Under the pieces are notes generated by a model, which saw nothing but the letters and a program-made list of their open reading frames with translations, made no database searches and was not told where the DNA came from. The translations under genes and the position numbers were made by a program. A DNA stretch of 64,000 nt from Monomorium pharaonis. Taxonomy: Eukaryota; Arthropoda; Insecta; Hymenoptera; Formicidae. The DNA is taken from contig NC_050467.1 of the NCBI RefSeq assembly GCF_013373865.1, positions 23,582,996 to 23,646,995 on the forward strand. Direction: 5' to 3'. Position 1 is the first letter of the stretch, and every line of letters begins with the position of its first letter. Shown here one piece after another: positions 13,832-26,051 of the stretch.

Positions 13832-15448
13832 CGAGATTTAAAGTGTATCCTACGCAATCAGGTCACATTTGCTTCTTCTTGTTCATATAATTTCAAAATA
13901 CCATTAAAAGTTAAATTATCATGTAACTCGAGAGAGGTCTTAACTGATCAAGCAATTAAAATAGTTAAGCTCAGTTAACTTTAATTATTTTCCTTCGTCG
14001 CGAGCTAGGTCAGTTGTATTTATAAAATCCAGGAAGTTTTAACTCGCGGTATCTCTTTTTCAGAAATTCCGTGTAAACACGTCTAATCTACGGTTGACCT
14101 TTATTAGATTCAACAAGAAAATTACAGCGTACTATTTTGTGCAATTTTACAAGATCTGACTTCTTTCACACTGCAACCCGACAGACTAACCATGTTGACC
14201 TTTGACATAGATTTCTTAGTTGGATCTCATGTGCCATAAGCAGATATAATACTTGAGCAAAAGTCAGTTCATCAGCAAGATTACACTATTAACTACGAAA
14301 TTAGGCCGCTAAATATATTGGATATACATATATATATAAAGAGAGAGAGTAGAACGTCCTTCCTGAAATCCCAATTTCATAGGAAGGAGAAGGGGTGGAA
14401 GTGGCCTATAATCCGCCGTGCGCAAAACGCCCATCGATGCATGTAACCGTGTGCGCATAATCGTCCGATGCAAAACGGATTGATGACGGGGAAAACACGA
14501 AAATGTGTGTTCTGAATATATTCGAGAAATAAAAGTCCATTTGAAAATAATTCTTACATTGCTGCAATAACTCGAAAATCCTATAGCAAAAAGTTACGAG
14601 TGATATCACGGTGAAGTCATGGTAACGTGCGAATGTCAGTCTTTGTTATAAAATAATATCGTCATGATATCGTGACAATATGTACGTTGCTATAAGGGAT
14701 ATTTTTGTTCTTTTATGACGAATATATTTTTTGCAAACGTATAACCTTCTTATCACGTCACGCTCACGACTGGCAAACAGCTTCGCTGTTATTTTTCACG
14801 ATTACCAAGTCACAAAGCGAATTTCATAGCCGAAAAACTTCAGTAGTAAAAAACTTACAGCAAAAACTTCGTTCTTACATATGTAATAATCAAACGTGGC
14901 AATGGTAATCTATTTTCCGCTTACAAACAGCATCACCATAATTCGAGCCGCGTTTCCCATCCATGATGTATCATTCACGTGGAGCAGTCGAAAATCTAAT
15001 TAGTCGCGTTCGTACGTTGATTTCGTTAAAGCACGAATATTCGATGGAATAATGTTGTTCGTTATCAAGGAAACTGAGATGCCCTGATAAATGATCATCG
15101 CGTTCTTAAATTTCTCCACTTCTTTAACGAATCATCGTTATTCTTTACTAAAAATATGTAACAAATTGTGTAGTATCCCCCTCCCTCCCAATACTTTCCT
15201 TTAACTTAGAATTTAGTGGTCAAAAATGTTCAAAAAAATTTATTATAAATAGAAATGTGCTTTACTTGTGTTATTAATGAAAATAATTTTAATTATAAAA
15301 GATTTTAATTTTTATTTACTAGCAAAGAAAAAAAAAGAAGAAAACTTTTTCAGCTATATCAAAGGCAATTGAATTTATTTGTAAAACACAATATTTTTAT
15401 ATCTTTCCCGATAATTAATGTGCTCTAAAGAGTCATTCAATTGCGTCA

Positions 15449-15546
15449 GCACATATTGCACTTGCATTAAAAAAGTGGTACTTTTACTAAATGTCAAGAG
15501 TAAAAGTGCCACTTTGAGTGTAATTTTCGACGAATAAAATATGTGC
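15449..15546. repeat. Short palindromic element
   Basis: The outer ends GCACATATT and AATATGTGC are inverted repeats. Inside, GTGGTACTTTTACT (15,475) and AGTAAAAGTGCCAC (ending 15,512) form a 14-bp stem with one mismatch around a 10-nt loop. The shape suggests a tiny MITE remnant. No coding potential. Confidence 0.5.
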
Positions 15547-16135
15547 ATGTTATGTAATATGCGATACGTTAAACGGCGTTAATTGTATACTTCTCGGCAC
15601 TATATAATTAACCAATTTTAATGGCTGTACAAAATGGCGACTACAAGCTACGACTAGCTGCTGACATAACGTACAATATTTTTTAATTTTATCAAGTAGC
15701 TAAGAATTGTACAAATAATTATACGAAATGTAAACTACAAATTCGAAACGTTATTCTCGAGAATATTGTCATTTTTACTGCTGGTAATATGCTCATTTTT
15801 ACTGCACAAAACTGCCGGTTGGAAAACTGTTAAACGTTAGCTAAGACGTCAATTTGTGCCTTTCGAAAATCCGAGGTGAGATAAAACTAATTCTCTGTGG
15901 CGTTCCTACTACGAGTATTTAAATCGCATAAATATCCCTGAAGAGATTTACAGAATGTAGTTTCGAGTACCTCTCTCCCTCCCACCCTTCACGATTATAT
16001 CGCAACTATAATGTCCTAACGCGTTTTCAAACTCGCAAATCAAAATGAAATTTACGAAAATCTTCGTTAAGATCGATTTCTCGTCTGGGACATCTCGCCT
16101 CTTTGGAGACGATTCGGCTCTGACGCAACACTCAC

Positions 16136-16196
16136 CGATGCAGACGACGAGCGCCACGGCGAGAATCGGCGGGAAAGCCCTCGGGGACGAAAACAT
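16136..16196 (-). CDS. Probable first coding exon with signal peptide, gene unknown
   Basis: On the minus strand an ATG at 16,196 opens a frame reading MFSSPRAFPPILAVALVVCI, followed at 16,135 by the strong donor GTGAGT with preceding CATCG, leaving the exon in phase 1. A basic residue near the start, a hydrophobic core rich in L, A, V and I and a short length are what an ER signal peptide looks like. The product is therefore predicted to be secreted or a type I membrane protein. The upstream DNA (16,200-17,050) is GC- and CpG-rich, as a promoter and 5' leader could be. The downstream exons should lie to the left; I could not identify any. The protein family is unknown and this could still be a chance frame. 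Confidence 0.4.
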
Positions 16197-17048
16197 GCTG
16201 CGGCCGGAGTCTCAGCGAGAATGAGAGTCGAGAATAATTACGTCCGGCGAGGAGACGAGAAGTCACTCAGTTGCCTTGCAGCGTCCACGCGGGACCGGGG
16301 AGTGGAACTGATGACGGTGCCAACCGTTGAAGGGGCGGGACCGAAAGACGGTGACCCGCGCGAAAAACGAAAGGAAAAAGGCACTGCGTGCACCGCGCTA
16401 CCCGCTCGTCTCGATCACTGCGTAATTCCCGCGGATACGTGGTCCACACCCTCTCGTGATTAACACCGAGGATCGATCTCGATCCCCGCACTGGGCACGG
16501 ATCTGGGACGCGAACGATCTATCTATCTATCTCTTCTTCGTCTCTTTCTTTCAAGTTTTTCCTCAACAATGTTGCCCTCGCGAATAATCGGCGCGGCACA
16601 TCCGCGCTTACTTTTCCTTTGCCTTTGTTTTCCGCCCCCCTCTCTCACGTACATGCAACCCCCGCGCGATTAATCGACAGAGCGTTTTCGCGGGTGGTAC
16701 CCCCGAATTCGTTGGGCGAGGCAGGGCGGGGGCGGGAGGGTGGCTTTTTACAGGGAGGCGCGTCCTACCACCGGTACGTCTGTTGCGGCGCCAACGTCGA
16801 ACTGACTTTCCCTACGTTACGGCGGCCGCTCTGCAGCAGTGGCGGCGCGCCGTTCCGCGCCGGACCGCGTCGTCGCGCGGGTACATTCCGCGTCACGTGT
16901 GCGCCCGTGGGCGTGCTCCGGATGCAGCGGGACGCTGACGCCGAGGGCCGTGCGCGAGGGAACGGTTCTCGCCCGCGGGCCCCCGGAGAAGAGACCGACG
17001 ACGCTCAGAGAAGCCAGCCCGACGCGCTCCGCACCGTCGTACGATTCG
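16197..17048 (-). promoter_or_regulatory. GC/CpG-rich flank, possible promoter and 5' leader
   Basis: A locally GC-rich block (notably 16,660-17,040) between AT-rich flanks lies directly upstream of the minus-strand signal-peptide exon. It contains an ATCT repeat near 16,518. Open frames here on the plus strand show no known domain and look compositional. The promoter role is inferred only from composition and position. Confidence 0.25.
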
Positions 17049-17066
17049 TTTTTTTTTTTTTTTTTT
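17049..17066. repeat. Poly(T) run
   Basis: Eighteen consecutive T on the plus strand at the edge of the GC-rich block. Confidence 0.9.
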
Positions 17067-18515
17067 CTATCGGGATTTACAGAAATTTACATCACGAAGC
17101 AACGTCATTCTTAATTTATCGATACCTGTCAACATTCGAATCAGTCACTGTCCGACTCCGGGAAACACTAAATCGAGTTTACCAAATAAACAAAAATAAT
17201 ATGACACGCGGAGGCACTCGCGATGCTTTCGAACTAATCTTTATGCGAGATTTCTTTCATCGAATGACCTGCATTTATTTCGGCTTGTAACAGTTTATAA
17301 TGCTGAAGGGATTTAATCAAGTCGATTTATTTTTAAATTTATTTTTTCAGTGAACACGTGAGTCTCATCGAAGAAGTTCAGCTTATGACAAAATCAACTT
17401 TACAAGATAAACGCGTCTAAACTTTAGCGGTAATACTTTGTATTTATTGGTCAGACTTTAGTCCAAGAAACTGAAAACGCTTAATGTGTATTTGGTTCAA
17501 TGTAACTTCGTATTTATTTTATGATAAATTTAAAATTTAATTTTTGTTTTTTAATCTCTTCAATATATGTACATATAGGAAGAGAGAAATTAAATGGTAT
17601 GAAATATTTAAAAAATAACATAAGAAATAGTATGTAAAAAATGTGTATAAGAGAAAATAACATAAAATCTCTTTTTTTTTAACTTGACTCTTGCCTGGAT
17701 TTTAAGCGAGAAATAGCGACCTCGGAGGTCGAATTAGTTTTAATGAAAAATAAATGGTTTGTATTAGAACTGTCAAAACGTAAAAGCCCAAAAATTTATA
17801 AATCAGAGACTATATATCATTTAACAAAGAGATTCCTATACAAATAAAATAATAAAAGTTTGACACTGATCAATATTCTGCTACGATTTATCAAAATAGT
17901 GACCACCGTTATTTGCCTTTGAACAAAAATTAGTTTTAAAGAAATAACTCTTCATTACTTTCGTAACACAACGACAACACAGCTCGCAAGCAAACCGATG
18001 CGTAATTAGAAAACTTATTCATTAAAGTGTGATAAAAATTTCTTAATTAAGAGAAACACTCACCTCGAAAAAGAAAAAGCACTCGACATTTATTTCGCTT
18101 TCAAAAGGAAGCTCTGGGAAGATGTGAAAAATTTTTGCTCGGACGAAATTACCCAACCCCATAAACATCCCACATACTAGTATGAGGTAAAGAAGGTCGG
18201 CGGGGAAAATCAGGGAACGACTTCCTGGATAAATTATATTCTACCCCGTGCGAGAGAATACGTTTCGCCCGCTGTCCTTCGACGAAGTTGTAAACGCGTT
18301 TCGTGTTCCCCATCACGCACTGCGGCGCGTACGCCAGTTTACATATCGAGTTATTGCAGTATGTATTCGCGCCGTAGTTATCAGGGAGTGTATACAATGT
18401 GTGCGCGTGCATATAATGCGGCAGCAACATAGTGCCATGTGGCATCAATCATAGGATTTCCTGCAGGTGAAAGGCCAGTCAGTTCCCTCTGCACGAATTC
18501 ACACCCCTTCCCTTC

Positions 18516-18520
<5 letters not shown>

Positions 18521-18586
<66 letters not shown>
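18521..18586. repeat. Long (CT)n microsatellite
   Basis: About 66 bp of uninterrupted CT/TC repeat on the plus strand, the longest dinucleotide run in the window. Confidence 0.97.
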
Positions 18587-18592
<6 letters not shown>

Positions 18593-18750
18593 CCCTATCT
18601 CTATCTTTTGCCCGCTATTTTCTAGATTCGATCCCTATCAAAATTCGACAGGTTTAGGTTTAAAAAAAAACCCTAAAATAGAACAGCAAGTATAACGGAA
18701 ATAACAAGACAGAAAGATTGAATTTTTATTCAAATACGGTATATACTTGT

Positions 18751-18754
<4 letters not shown>

Positions 18755-18793
<39 letters not shown>
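18755..18793. repeat. (GA)n microsatellite
   Basis: About 39 bp of AG/GA repeat, in inverted orientation to the CT run 170 bp upstream. Confidence 0.97.
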
Positions 18794-18796
<3 letters not shown>

Positions 18797-20004
18797 AAAA
18801 GTTTTGAATAAGAGAATATTTACGGAAAATCGCAGAAAGTTTATATAAGTAAAATGTTAATGAAATTATTCTATTAAATTTTATTACTAATTTCAGAGAT
18901 AGATTATAACTTTTTAAATTGTAAAAACATTTAATTAAATAATGATATTAACTTTCACAGCATTGTACATTAATTATAAACGGAGAATAAAGTGCAAAGT
19001 TTGTATTTTCTGTCTGCACGTAATGTTATTTCGATTCCACGCACAAATCGTATATTTTTTAAAAATATTCTATTGCTATTATATTATTAATATTATTTTG
19101 ACTTTTACTAAAAAATTTCTAATTTTAAAATTTTACGAGCGATTTAGCTTATCTCCAAGTTATCTCTCTAAAGGTGTAACATTAAAACAGCAGTAAAAGC
19201 TAGTTCTTAACTACTAATTAATATTAACTGCAGATAGCGAGAGACAGTTAATGACATAATATGTATTAGTATATAAAATGTAAAGTAGACGATGAATAAG
19301 GATATACGATCGCTAACTAAAAAATATAAAAAGTCTTTATATTTAAATAATTTAGTCGAGAATAGTTACCTAGCTTTTTCACATAAACGATTATCTATTT
19401 CATTATTTACTTAAAATTATTATTTATACCTATTAATTTATAATCAGTATTAAAGTAAAGAAAAGTGAAAAAAATAGATATGGATTCTTAGTTACTAATC
19501 AAAATTATTGTATTTTTTCCTTATAATATATATGAAATAATAGGCATCTGATACACAGCAAAGATGATTAAAAGAAAGTCAAAATAATTCAACAATGATT
19601 CGATAACAAATCATTATTCAAAATTTGTTAGTTATAACATTGTATGTATTGTAAGAAAAAATTAATTAAATGTTAAATAAAAAAATATTTTATATCGTTG
19701 ATAAATAAAAGAGCAAACCACATATAAATGTAGAAGTCTTTTCAGTAACTTCAGAATGTATCTTGATTTTAAAATAAAACGACAATCACTGGTAATATTT
19801 TACTGTTATCGTACTTGGTATTTTAATATCATAAAGAAATAAAAAATAAATTTGAGATCCAATTAATCTGATTATTCGCAAGTAAGAGACTCGAAGCTGG
19901 TGGCAGCACATTCTGAAACTTCAGCGCACAGAACATATAAGTGACTAGCAATGATTACTATCATAACAGACCAGTCTAGATCAGTCAGAGACCAGACTGA
20001 CTCC

Positions 20005-20036
20005 CTCTGTCGGCTTCAGCTGTGGTACCGACAGAG
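20005..20036. repeat. Perfect 9-bp hairpin upstream of SNX27
   Basis: CTCTGTCGG and CCGACAGAG form a perfect 9-bp stem around a 14-nt loop. It lies about 750 bp upstream of the SNX27 start codon and may be in the promoter or the 5' leader. Function unknown. Confidence 0.6.
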
Positions 20037-20379
20037 ACGGCGAAGATCAATAAGTACGAAAGATGAAAGGCGGCACAACGACGTTTACGAATTCCACAGT
20101 AACTCCGAATAAGTGACGACACCTAGGTCCACCTGCTCAAGATTGTTACAATATTATTGCTAGAAAAAACTTCTGTTATTGCAAAATTCAAGGAATTTCT
20201 TTATTATTAAAGAGAAGGTTCTAATCAGTTACTTAAAAAAGTCTATGTTATTAAAAGCAAAGTTATTTTTGCTTTTCTTAAAAATGACATCAATTTTTTG
20301 CGACAATTAATCTAAGAAAATTAAAGGATCGTTATTACATTGTGTTCTTAATTGATTATAGTCAGTTTTTTTTTATTGT

Positions 20380-20762
20380 TTACGTCAACGTGAAAAGGTT
20401 TCGATAGCCAAAAGTATCGAGATTTTGTTAGCAATTTGAATATCGTTCGTCGGCGTTAATTTGCTTCGGCAAACGATATCGACTTCGATGCATCGATAGC
20501 ATTTCTACCTCGACTTCAACGATGCCAGTTTTAAATCGCTGCCACACAGTCACAGCTGTGGAGAGGATGAAGAACTAGAGACGGGGACCAATTATATCAA
20601 AGAATCAGTAAGCGCCCAGTGATTCGCTAATACGATTGGTCCTTGCCTTTAGTTCCTCTTCCCCTCTCCACGGCCGCGACTGTGCGGCGGCGATCCAAAA
20701 GTGGCATCGCTGCTTCGATTATCATCCCTAGACCCAAGTGACAACGAGAGCGGTGATATTGT
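20380..20762 (+). promoter_or_regulatory. Probable SNX27 promoter and 5' leader
   Basis: Sequence immediately upstream of the SNX27 reading frame. It contains CATCGATA at 20,491, one base from the DREF-type element TATCGATA known in insect housekeeping promoters. No clear TATA box is seen. Boundaries and transcription start are not defined by the sequence. Confidence 0.3.
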
Positions 20763-23700
20763 ATGGTAGCAGCCGCCGTGAATGAGCGGCCAGAGTGCAA
20801 CATGGCGGACTGCGAGTCGGAGGTGCACCGCTTACCAGCCGTGAACCAGGACGGCAGTACGAGGAACGTAGCCGCGGCCGTGACAATGGTGAACAACAAC
20901 GCGCGTGTACCGCAGCATCCTCCGGCCGCTGGACCGGACAAGGACCCAGTCGGCCAGGGGCCGCGGTGCGTAACGATCTACAAGACGGAGACGGGCTTCG
21001 GGTTCAACGTACGCGGCCAAGTTAGCGAGGGTGGACAACTGCGGAGCATCAACGGCGAATTGTACGCGCCGCTTCAGCACGTCAGCGCGGTGCTACCGCG
21101 CGGTGCCGCCGAGAAGGCCGGCGTTCGCAAGGGCGACCGTATTCTGGAAGTGTGAGTAGAAGGCTCGTCCCTTCCGCCTGCGTTTCCGATCCGCGCTCGC
21201 GGACCTCTCGGTGTGAAACCGTCGTCAGGAACGCTTTACTGACTCTGACAAGCCGCCTCGACGAAAACGGTGTCGACGCGGCTCCAATCCGGGACGAGAA
21301 CGTTCCACCCCCGGAAATTGCGTTGAAATTCAAACTGGAGTAAATCACAACCGGAGTCCAGAGAATCGGACGCGAGACGCTGCGTTTCGCTCTTGGCGCG
21401 TTTCGAAGTACTCGGCTAAAAAAGTAAAAACGCGATGTTAAATAAATGTATTTATATGCGAATATTAAGGATCTAATTAAAGGAAACTTAAATGAAACAT
21501 TTGCAGAATGGAAGACGTAGGGAACAAGAGTGTACACATCAGCACATCTCGATGCTGCGAAATCAAGCCAAAATCTAATTTCCGCAGTCCATCACAAGTT
21601 ATATTATTGAAGATTCAACTGTCATTTTTGATATTCAACATTTATGATTCGTTTCTTTTTTTTTACTTGTTGTCACGTTGCCACCTACAGTGGTAATAAG
21701 AAGATACGTAGTACCAAAAACGTTCTTCTTTATAAGAAAAATGACACATTTCAAGATATACAGTTTTTCACATTAAACGTAAAAAAAGACTCGATGATAG
21801 AAATGATAACTTCAGTCCAAATTTCTACATATTATTTAATATGTTTTTAAAAATTGTTTCTTATTTCTTGTGACGTATAACGTTCTTCTTTATCTTCTTT
21901 GACAAAAAAAATTTATCTTCTTTGTCGAGAAACGTTATTTTAATTTTATTTGTTGTGAAATAATTAACTGCGTGACTCTAAAGCAGAAAAAAAAAGAAAA
22001 CGTATGTTAAATGAATCTCAGCAAGATTTCAAATGTATCTGCGTTTCACGCATAAATCTTTTAAGAACATTTAAACGTTTGCTCGACATTTGCGAACTGG
22101 ATTTTTTTTTCTTGCTCGAATTTTTCGTCACGCTTACGCGATTAATGCTAAAAAGCCACACATGCGTTTAAAGTCCAACACTAATTTAAGATACACCATG
22201 GAGACACATTAATCGTTTACTAGTTACATTACATATTCATCGTGGTTCAGTCTCGCCTGGCAACTACTTTGCTCAGTGTCGTATATGGCTCTTTAAAGAA
22301 ACTACAGCTAACACGCACAGACGTAGGAAGACAGATTTACCCGATGCTTCTGCTGCACTCAGAAATCCCGTAGGACCTATCCCAAGAGTCTCGCTTAAGT
22401 TAGAAAGCATTTTAACGTAAATTATCTATCTTATCTCTTTCCAGAAACGTGAGTAGTCTGACTAGGCCGGCGCCGAGAATTTTATCGCGCCCCGCGTCGT
22501 GGATACCGACTGGTCGAAATTTTCGCTTTATCGTGGGACTTATCAGGGAATACAGGGGCGTAGCAGAAAGATACGGATTACACACGTTGCGCGTAACTTT
22601 CAGACGGGATAATCATTGGGAAGACTAATCGCGCTGACTGACGCTGGCGCGATAGGTTTTCCGAGGGAACAGTGAGTACACGTACATACGCGAGCGTATA
22701 TCCGCTTTGCAAATTCTGACGTAAGAAATGATAAAAACAAACGTGCACACGATCCGTGACGATCTGTTTGACAATCTCGTTTGAACTTAGCAAACGCGAC
22801 GGTTGCAAAACCTATCGTTCCCGTGATAGTTCCAGACCGGTTCGTAGACTGGTTAATCAACTTATTTCAACGAAGTTTTCGCCGTTCGTTGACCAGTTAG
22901 TTGTCACCAATCCTGGGAAAAGAGAATGTGCGAATGTACCACCTTCGGGTCTCATCTCGCCAGTTTTATTTTTATCTTGGTTTATATCGGTTTAACCCGA
23001 CAAACAGTAAATAGCGTTACTCGTGCTTCGATATTATTTCCTTTGGTTTTTATTTAGTCTTAAAATAATCGACGTACTTCGTTACGATAAGCGCGAACGT
23101 CTTTATCGCGGCGAGTTAACTGTCAGTTAACCGGCCGTCTAAACTTGCTAGACGCATTTACAATATCCCCCGTCGTCGACGGGGTCGTTAGCGCCATCGG
23201 ATTTGCATACCCGATCATTAGCCACCCTGCACGAGCGGGTAATCGTGTTCCGTTTAATTAAAAGCTAATTTGCTTAAAGCATTGCCGCTTTGTTCCAGTC
23301 CCGTTGCCTATTTGCATAGAGTTTTATTTGATGATGTCCGCGGCGCGTATGTATATACCCCTCGCAATACGGCCTCGTCCTCGACGCCAACGTTACACGT
23401 GAAGGCGGCGATAAAACGACCGTACGTAGAATTGAAAGTTGATGACACATCGTATCAATCTCTCTCGAGAAACATGCTCTTCTCCCACGACGACGCTTGT
23501 TTTAGATGTGACGCAGGTCGCGACGACCAGTCAGATTAAATAAAGGGCGCGCAATATTTTTATTTCGATAACAACGGGATCAATCTACGATTAAAAAGAC
23601 CGAGGTAGGAAGCGGCAATACCCGATACTATATCGGCGTACTATCGCGAACACTTTCGCGCTTGTAATAATCGCGACGATAAATCCTGCTTGTTGATCAC

Positions 23701-24905
23701 GGCGAATTTTCGGTTGTGGCGGAGTACGTACGTGACCCTGGCAGATCTGAGGTTCCCACATTTATGAAACTCCGCGCAGCACAGGGTTCAAGGACACGCG
23801 AGAGACCCGTCGGAATTTCAGCAACTTTGTTTTACGCATCAGTTTCTCGTCCCGCGAAATCGAGAGATCTTCCTTCACGGCTCTCGACGGCAACTCATCG
23901 ATTTCTGCAGCGACGTTCGCGGCAAATGAATTGATGGATGTCTCGCCGAGATCTCTCTCCGCCACGTTTCTCCTCGCGTGCTCTCCTCTCATCAACTGCG
24001 ACGTATATTATCGCGGAAAGCTGATCGAATCTTTTGCTTTTACTACTGCAATTTAACGGTTCCTACCGTCTACATTTTGCGATCGGATTCCACCGCGTAA
24101 TCCGACTTCAAAGGATTTTTTTTATGGCACGTTTCGAGACCTCGGCAATTTTTATTTTCATGCATTTCAGCGATATTTTTACGTTCTTTTTCTTAGGTTC
24201 CCTTAGCGTTGCTTGCATAAGTTTTAATAATAACCGCGCGAGCTATATGCTTCCACGTTATTCATACATATTATATATGACTTCTTATCTTATACGTTAC
24301 GTTGTTATGTTAATGTCCTTAAAAGGCTTATTCCTCGTACGGTTTCCGCAAAGTTGTTTTACGCGTGCATCACGTAACTTCTCCGCTGAAAAGTGTGCTT
24401 TTCGCCAATCGAGAAAGAAATCATAAATCCATCGGCAACAAAAGCAACCGTCTCTCAATCGAAAGTTATAAATTAAACAATGGACGTACCGCCGTGCTGT
24501 TGCCAGCTGAGATCGCCCGTCTCGAAGATTTGACGATGACTCTCGTTTTAACGAGCGACGATAAGTGAATATTACTTAAAAGGAGCCGCTCTCTCGGCCG
24601 CATGCATCCGATAAAACGTACAGTCATTCATTCGGAATTGCGTCGATCATTAAGCTCCATTAGGCGTCCCATTAACTTAGGCGCGAATCATTACGTCTTG
24701 CACGCTTTATTATCTCGGTCGGTTTGTTTTGCGATCGGCGAACCGACCACGGCCGCTGTGCCCCGCGTTTGATGAGTTTCGGATAACAGCACGATGTATT
24801 TGTGTAACCCGCTAGCACGCGGAGAAAGGAAGCAACGCCGTCGTATCACCAGACAACAACACGAACAACTCGAACGCTTATAAATACCGTGCGCTCGCGA
24901 GAGCC

Positions 24906-24936
<31 letters not shown>

Positions 24937-26002
24937 TCGCCCACCGAAACTCATTATCTTCTAATAGAGATTAGTATATACGTAGGGTGTCGTTATTGAT
25001 TGACCGCCCAATCTAATTCCGTCGGCTGGCGAAAAATAGCATTTTTCTGATTCTTTCCGTTCAACTCTTCAACCCGCGCACCGCTGAAAAGAGGAGCCTC
25101 GCATTTGATCGCCGATCGCTAATGTTCTACGTAATTCTAAACTTCAGCAGCTGATGCAATGTTCCCGGTCCAATTCAAGAAAGTCTCTTTTTCGTACACG
25201 TAGCGATTAAATTCTATTACTGTATTAAATATGTCGAACGTGTATTGAAACGCGTGCGTCGATTAAAATTTTGTTTAATGAGACAATCGTGGAGAACGCG
25301 ATAAGCGGAGCAATCTGCAATCTCGGGAGCGGAGGTCCAGAGATAAATATCGTTTTACAACTATACGAATCCCACCCGGTACGCATGATAGCGAAAACGT
25401 ATAAAGACCGCGACTCGCCTTCTCTCGCATGCAGACGTGGAAATCCGTGACGGCGACATTCGTCGAGGCCTCCGGGGAGAGTCGTGCCTCCGCGCGTGGA
25501 CCAATCGCAGTCGAGGACCTTTCACCGGTTGGAATTCGAAACTCGTGCTAAAAAGGCCGATTACCGGTATCCTATTCCCTTTCGACTGGCTGCAACTGGT
25601 AGGTCGAGAACCACCACCGGCAACGTGCGCGAGTGGGCGAGATTGGACCGGATCACGACCTCGTCGAAGGCCTTTCGTCTATATTGTGTTCCTTTCGACG
25701 TGGAGGGTCAAACGAGACGTGCGAGAACCGGATGTGCGCCGTGCGGATCGCAGATACTTGCCCCGCGAAGCGTCATTTATCCGCGAGTCTCTCGATCGCC
25801 CCGCGGTTTACACGCGGTTTAGCTCGTGATCGGCACGCTATCGCGCGCCGATAAGAGCGTGAAATATGTTGACGTGTTACATGACCGCGCTGCAATGCGA
25901 GTGGATCGAGAATCGCAGGCGATGGAACTTTGCCGGTGCGCCGCAATCGCAATTCAGGTCGGTTGCGAATCACAGTGTATCGAGATGTATTAAAGTGGCC
26001 AC

Positions 26003-26051
<49 letters not shown>

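Larger units (their letters stand above)
1..15948. other. Long non-coding stretch without supported genes
   Basis: I see no exon here that combines a convincing protein, splice sites and codon pattern. Open frames of 60-185 codons occur on both strands (for example around 469-1026 and 7639-7908), but none gives a recognisable domain. Several overlap on opposite strands in GC-rich stretches, as chance frames do. The stretch may be a large intron or the downstream body of the minus-strand gene whose probable first exon is at 16,136-16,196. It holds a MITE-like element (1725-1887), several microsatellites, an alternating purine-pyrimidine tract near 5042 and small hairpin-forming repeats near 13.7 and 15.5 kb. 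Confidence 0.55.
17067..19969. other. AT-rich intergenic DNA, no gene seen
   Basis: Mostly AT-rich non-coding sequence between the minus-strand exon at 16.1 kb and the SNX27 gene. It contains two long microsatellites (18,521-18,586 and 18,755-18,793) and no supported coding region. Confidence 0.6.

Noticed and set aside
16619..17290. Plus-strand open frame of 223 codons in the GC-rich block
   Set aside because: It is Arg/Pro/Gly-rich, as expected from GC-rich non-coding DNA, runs through an 18-T tract and lacks a domain.
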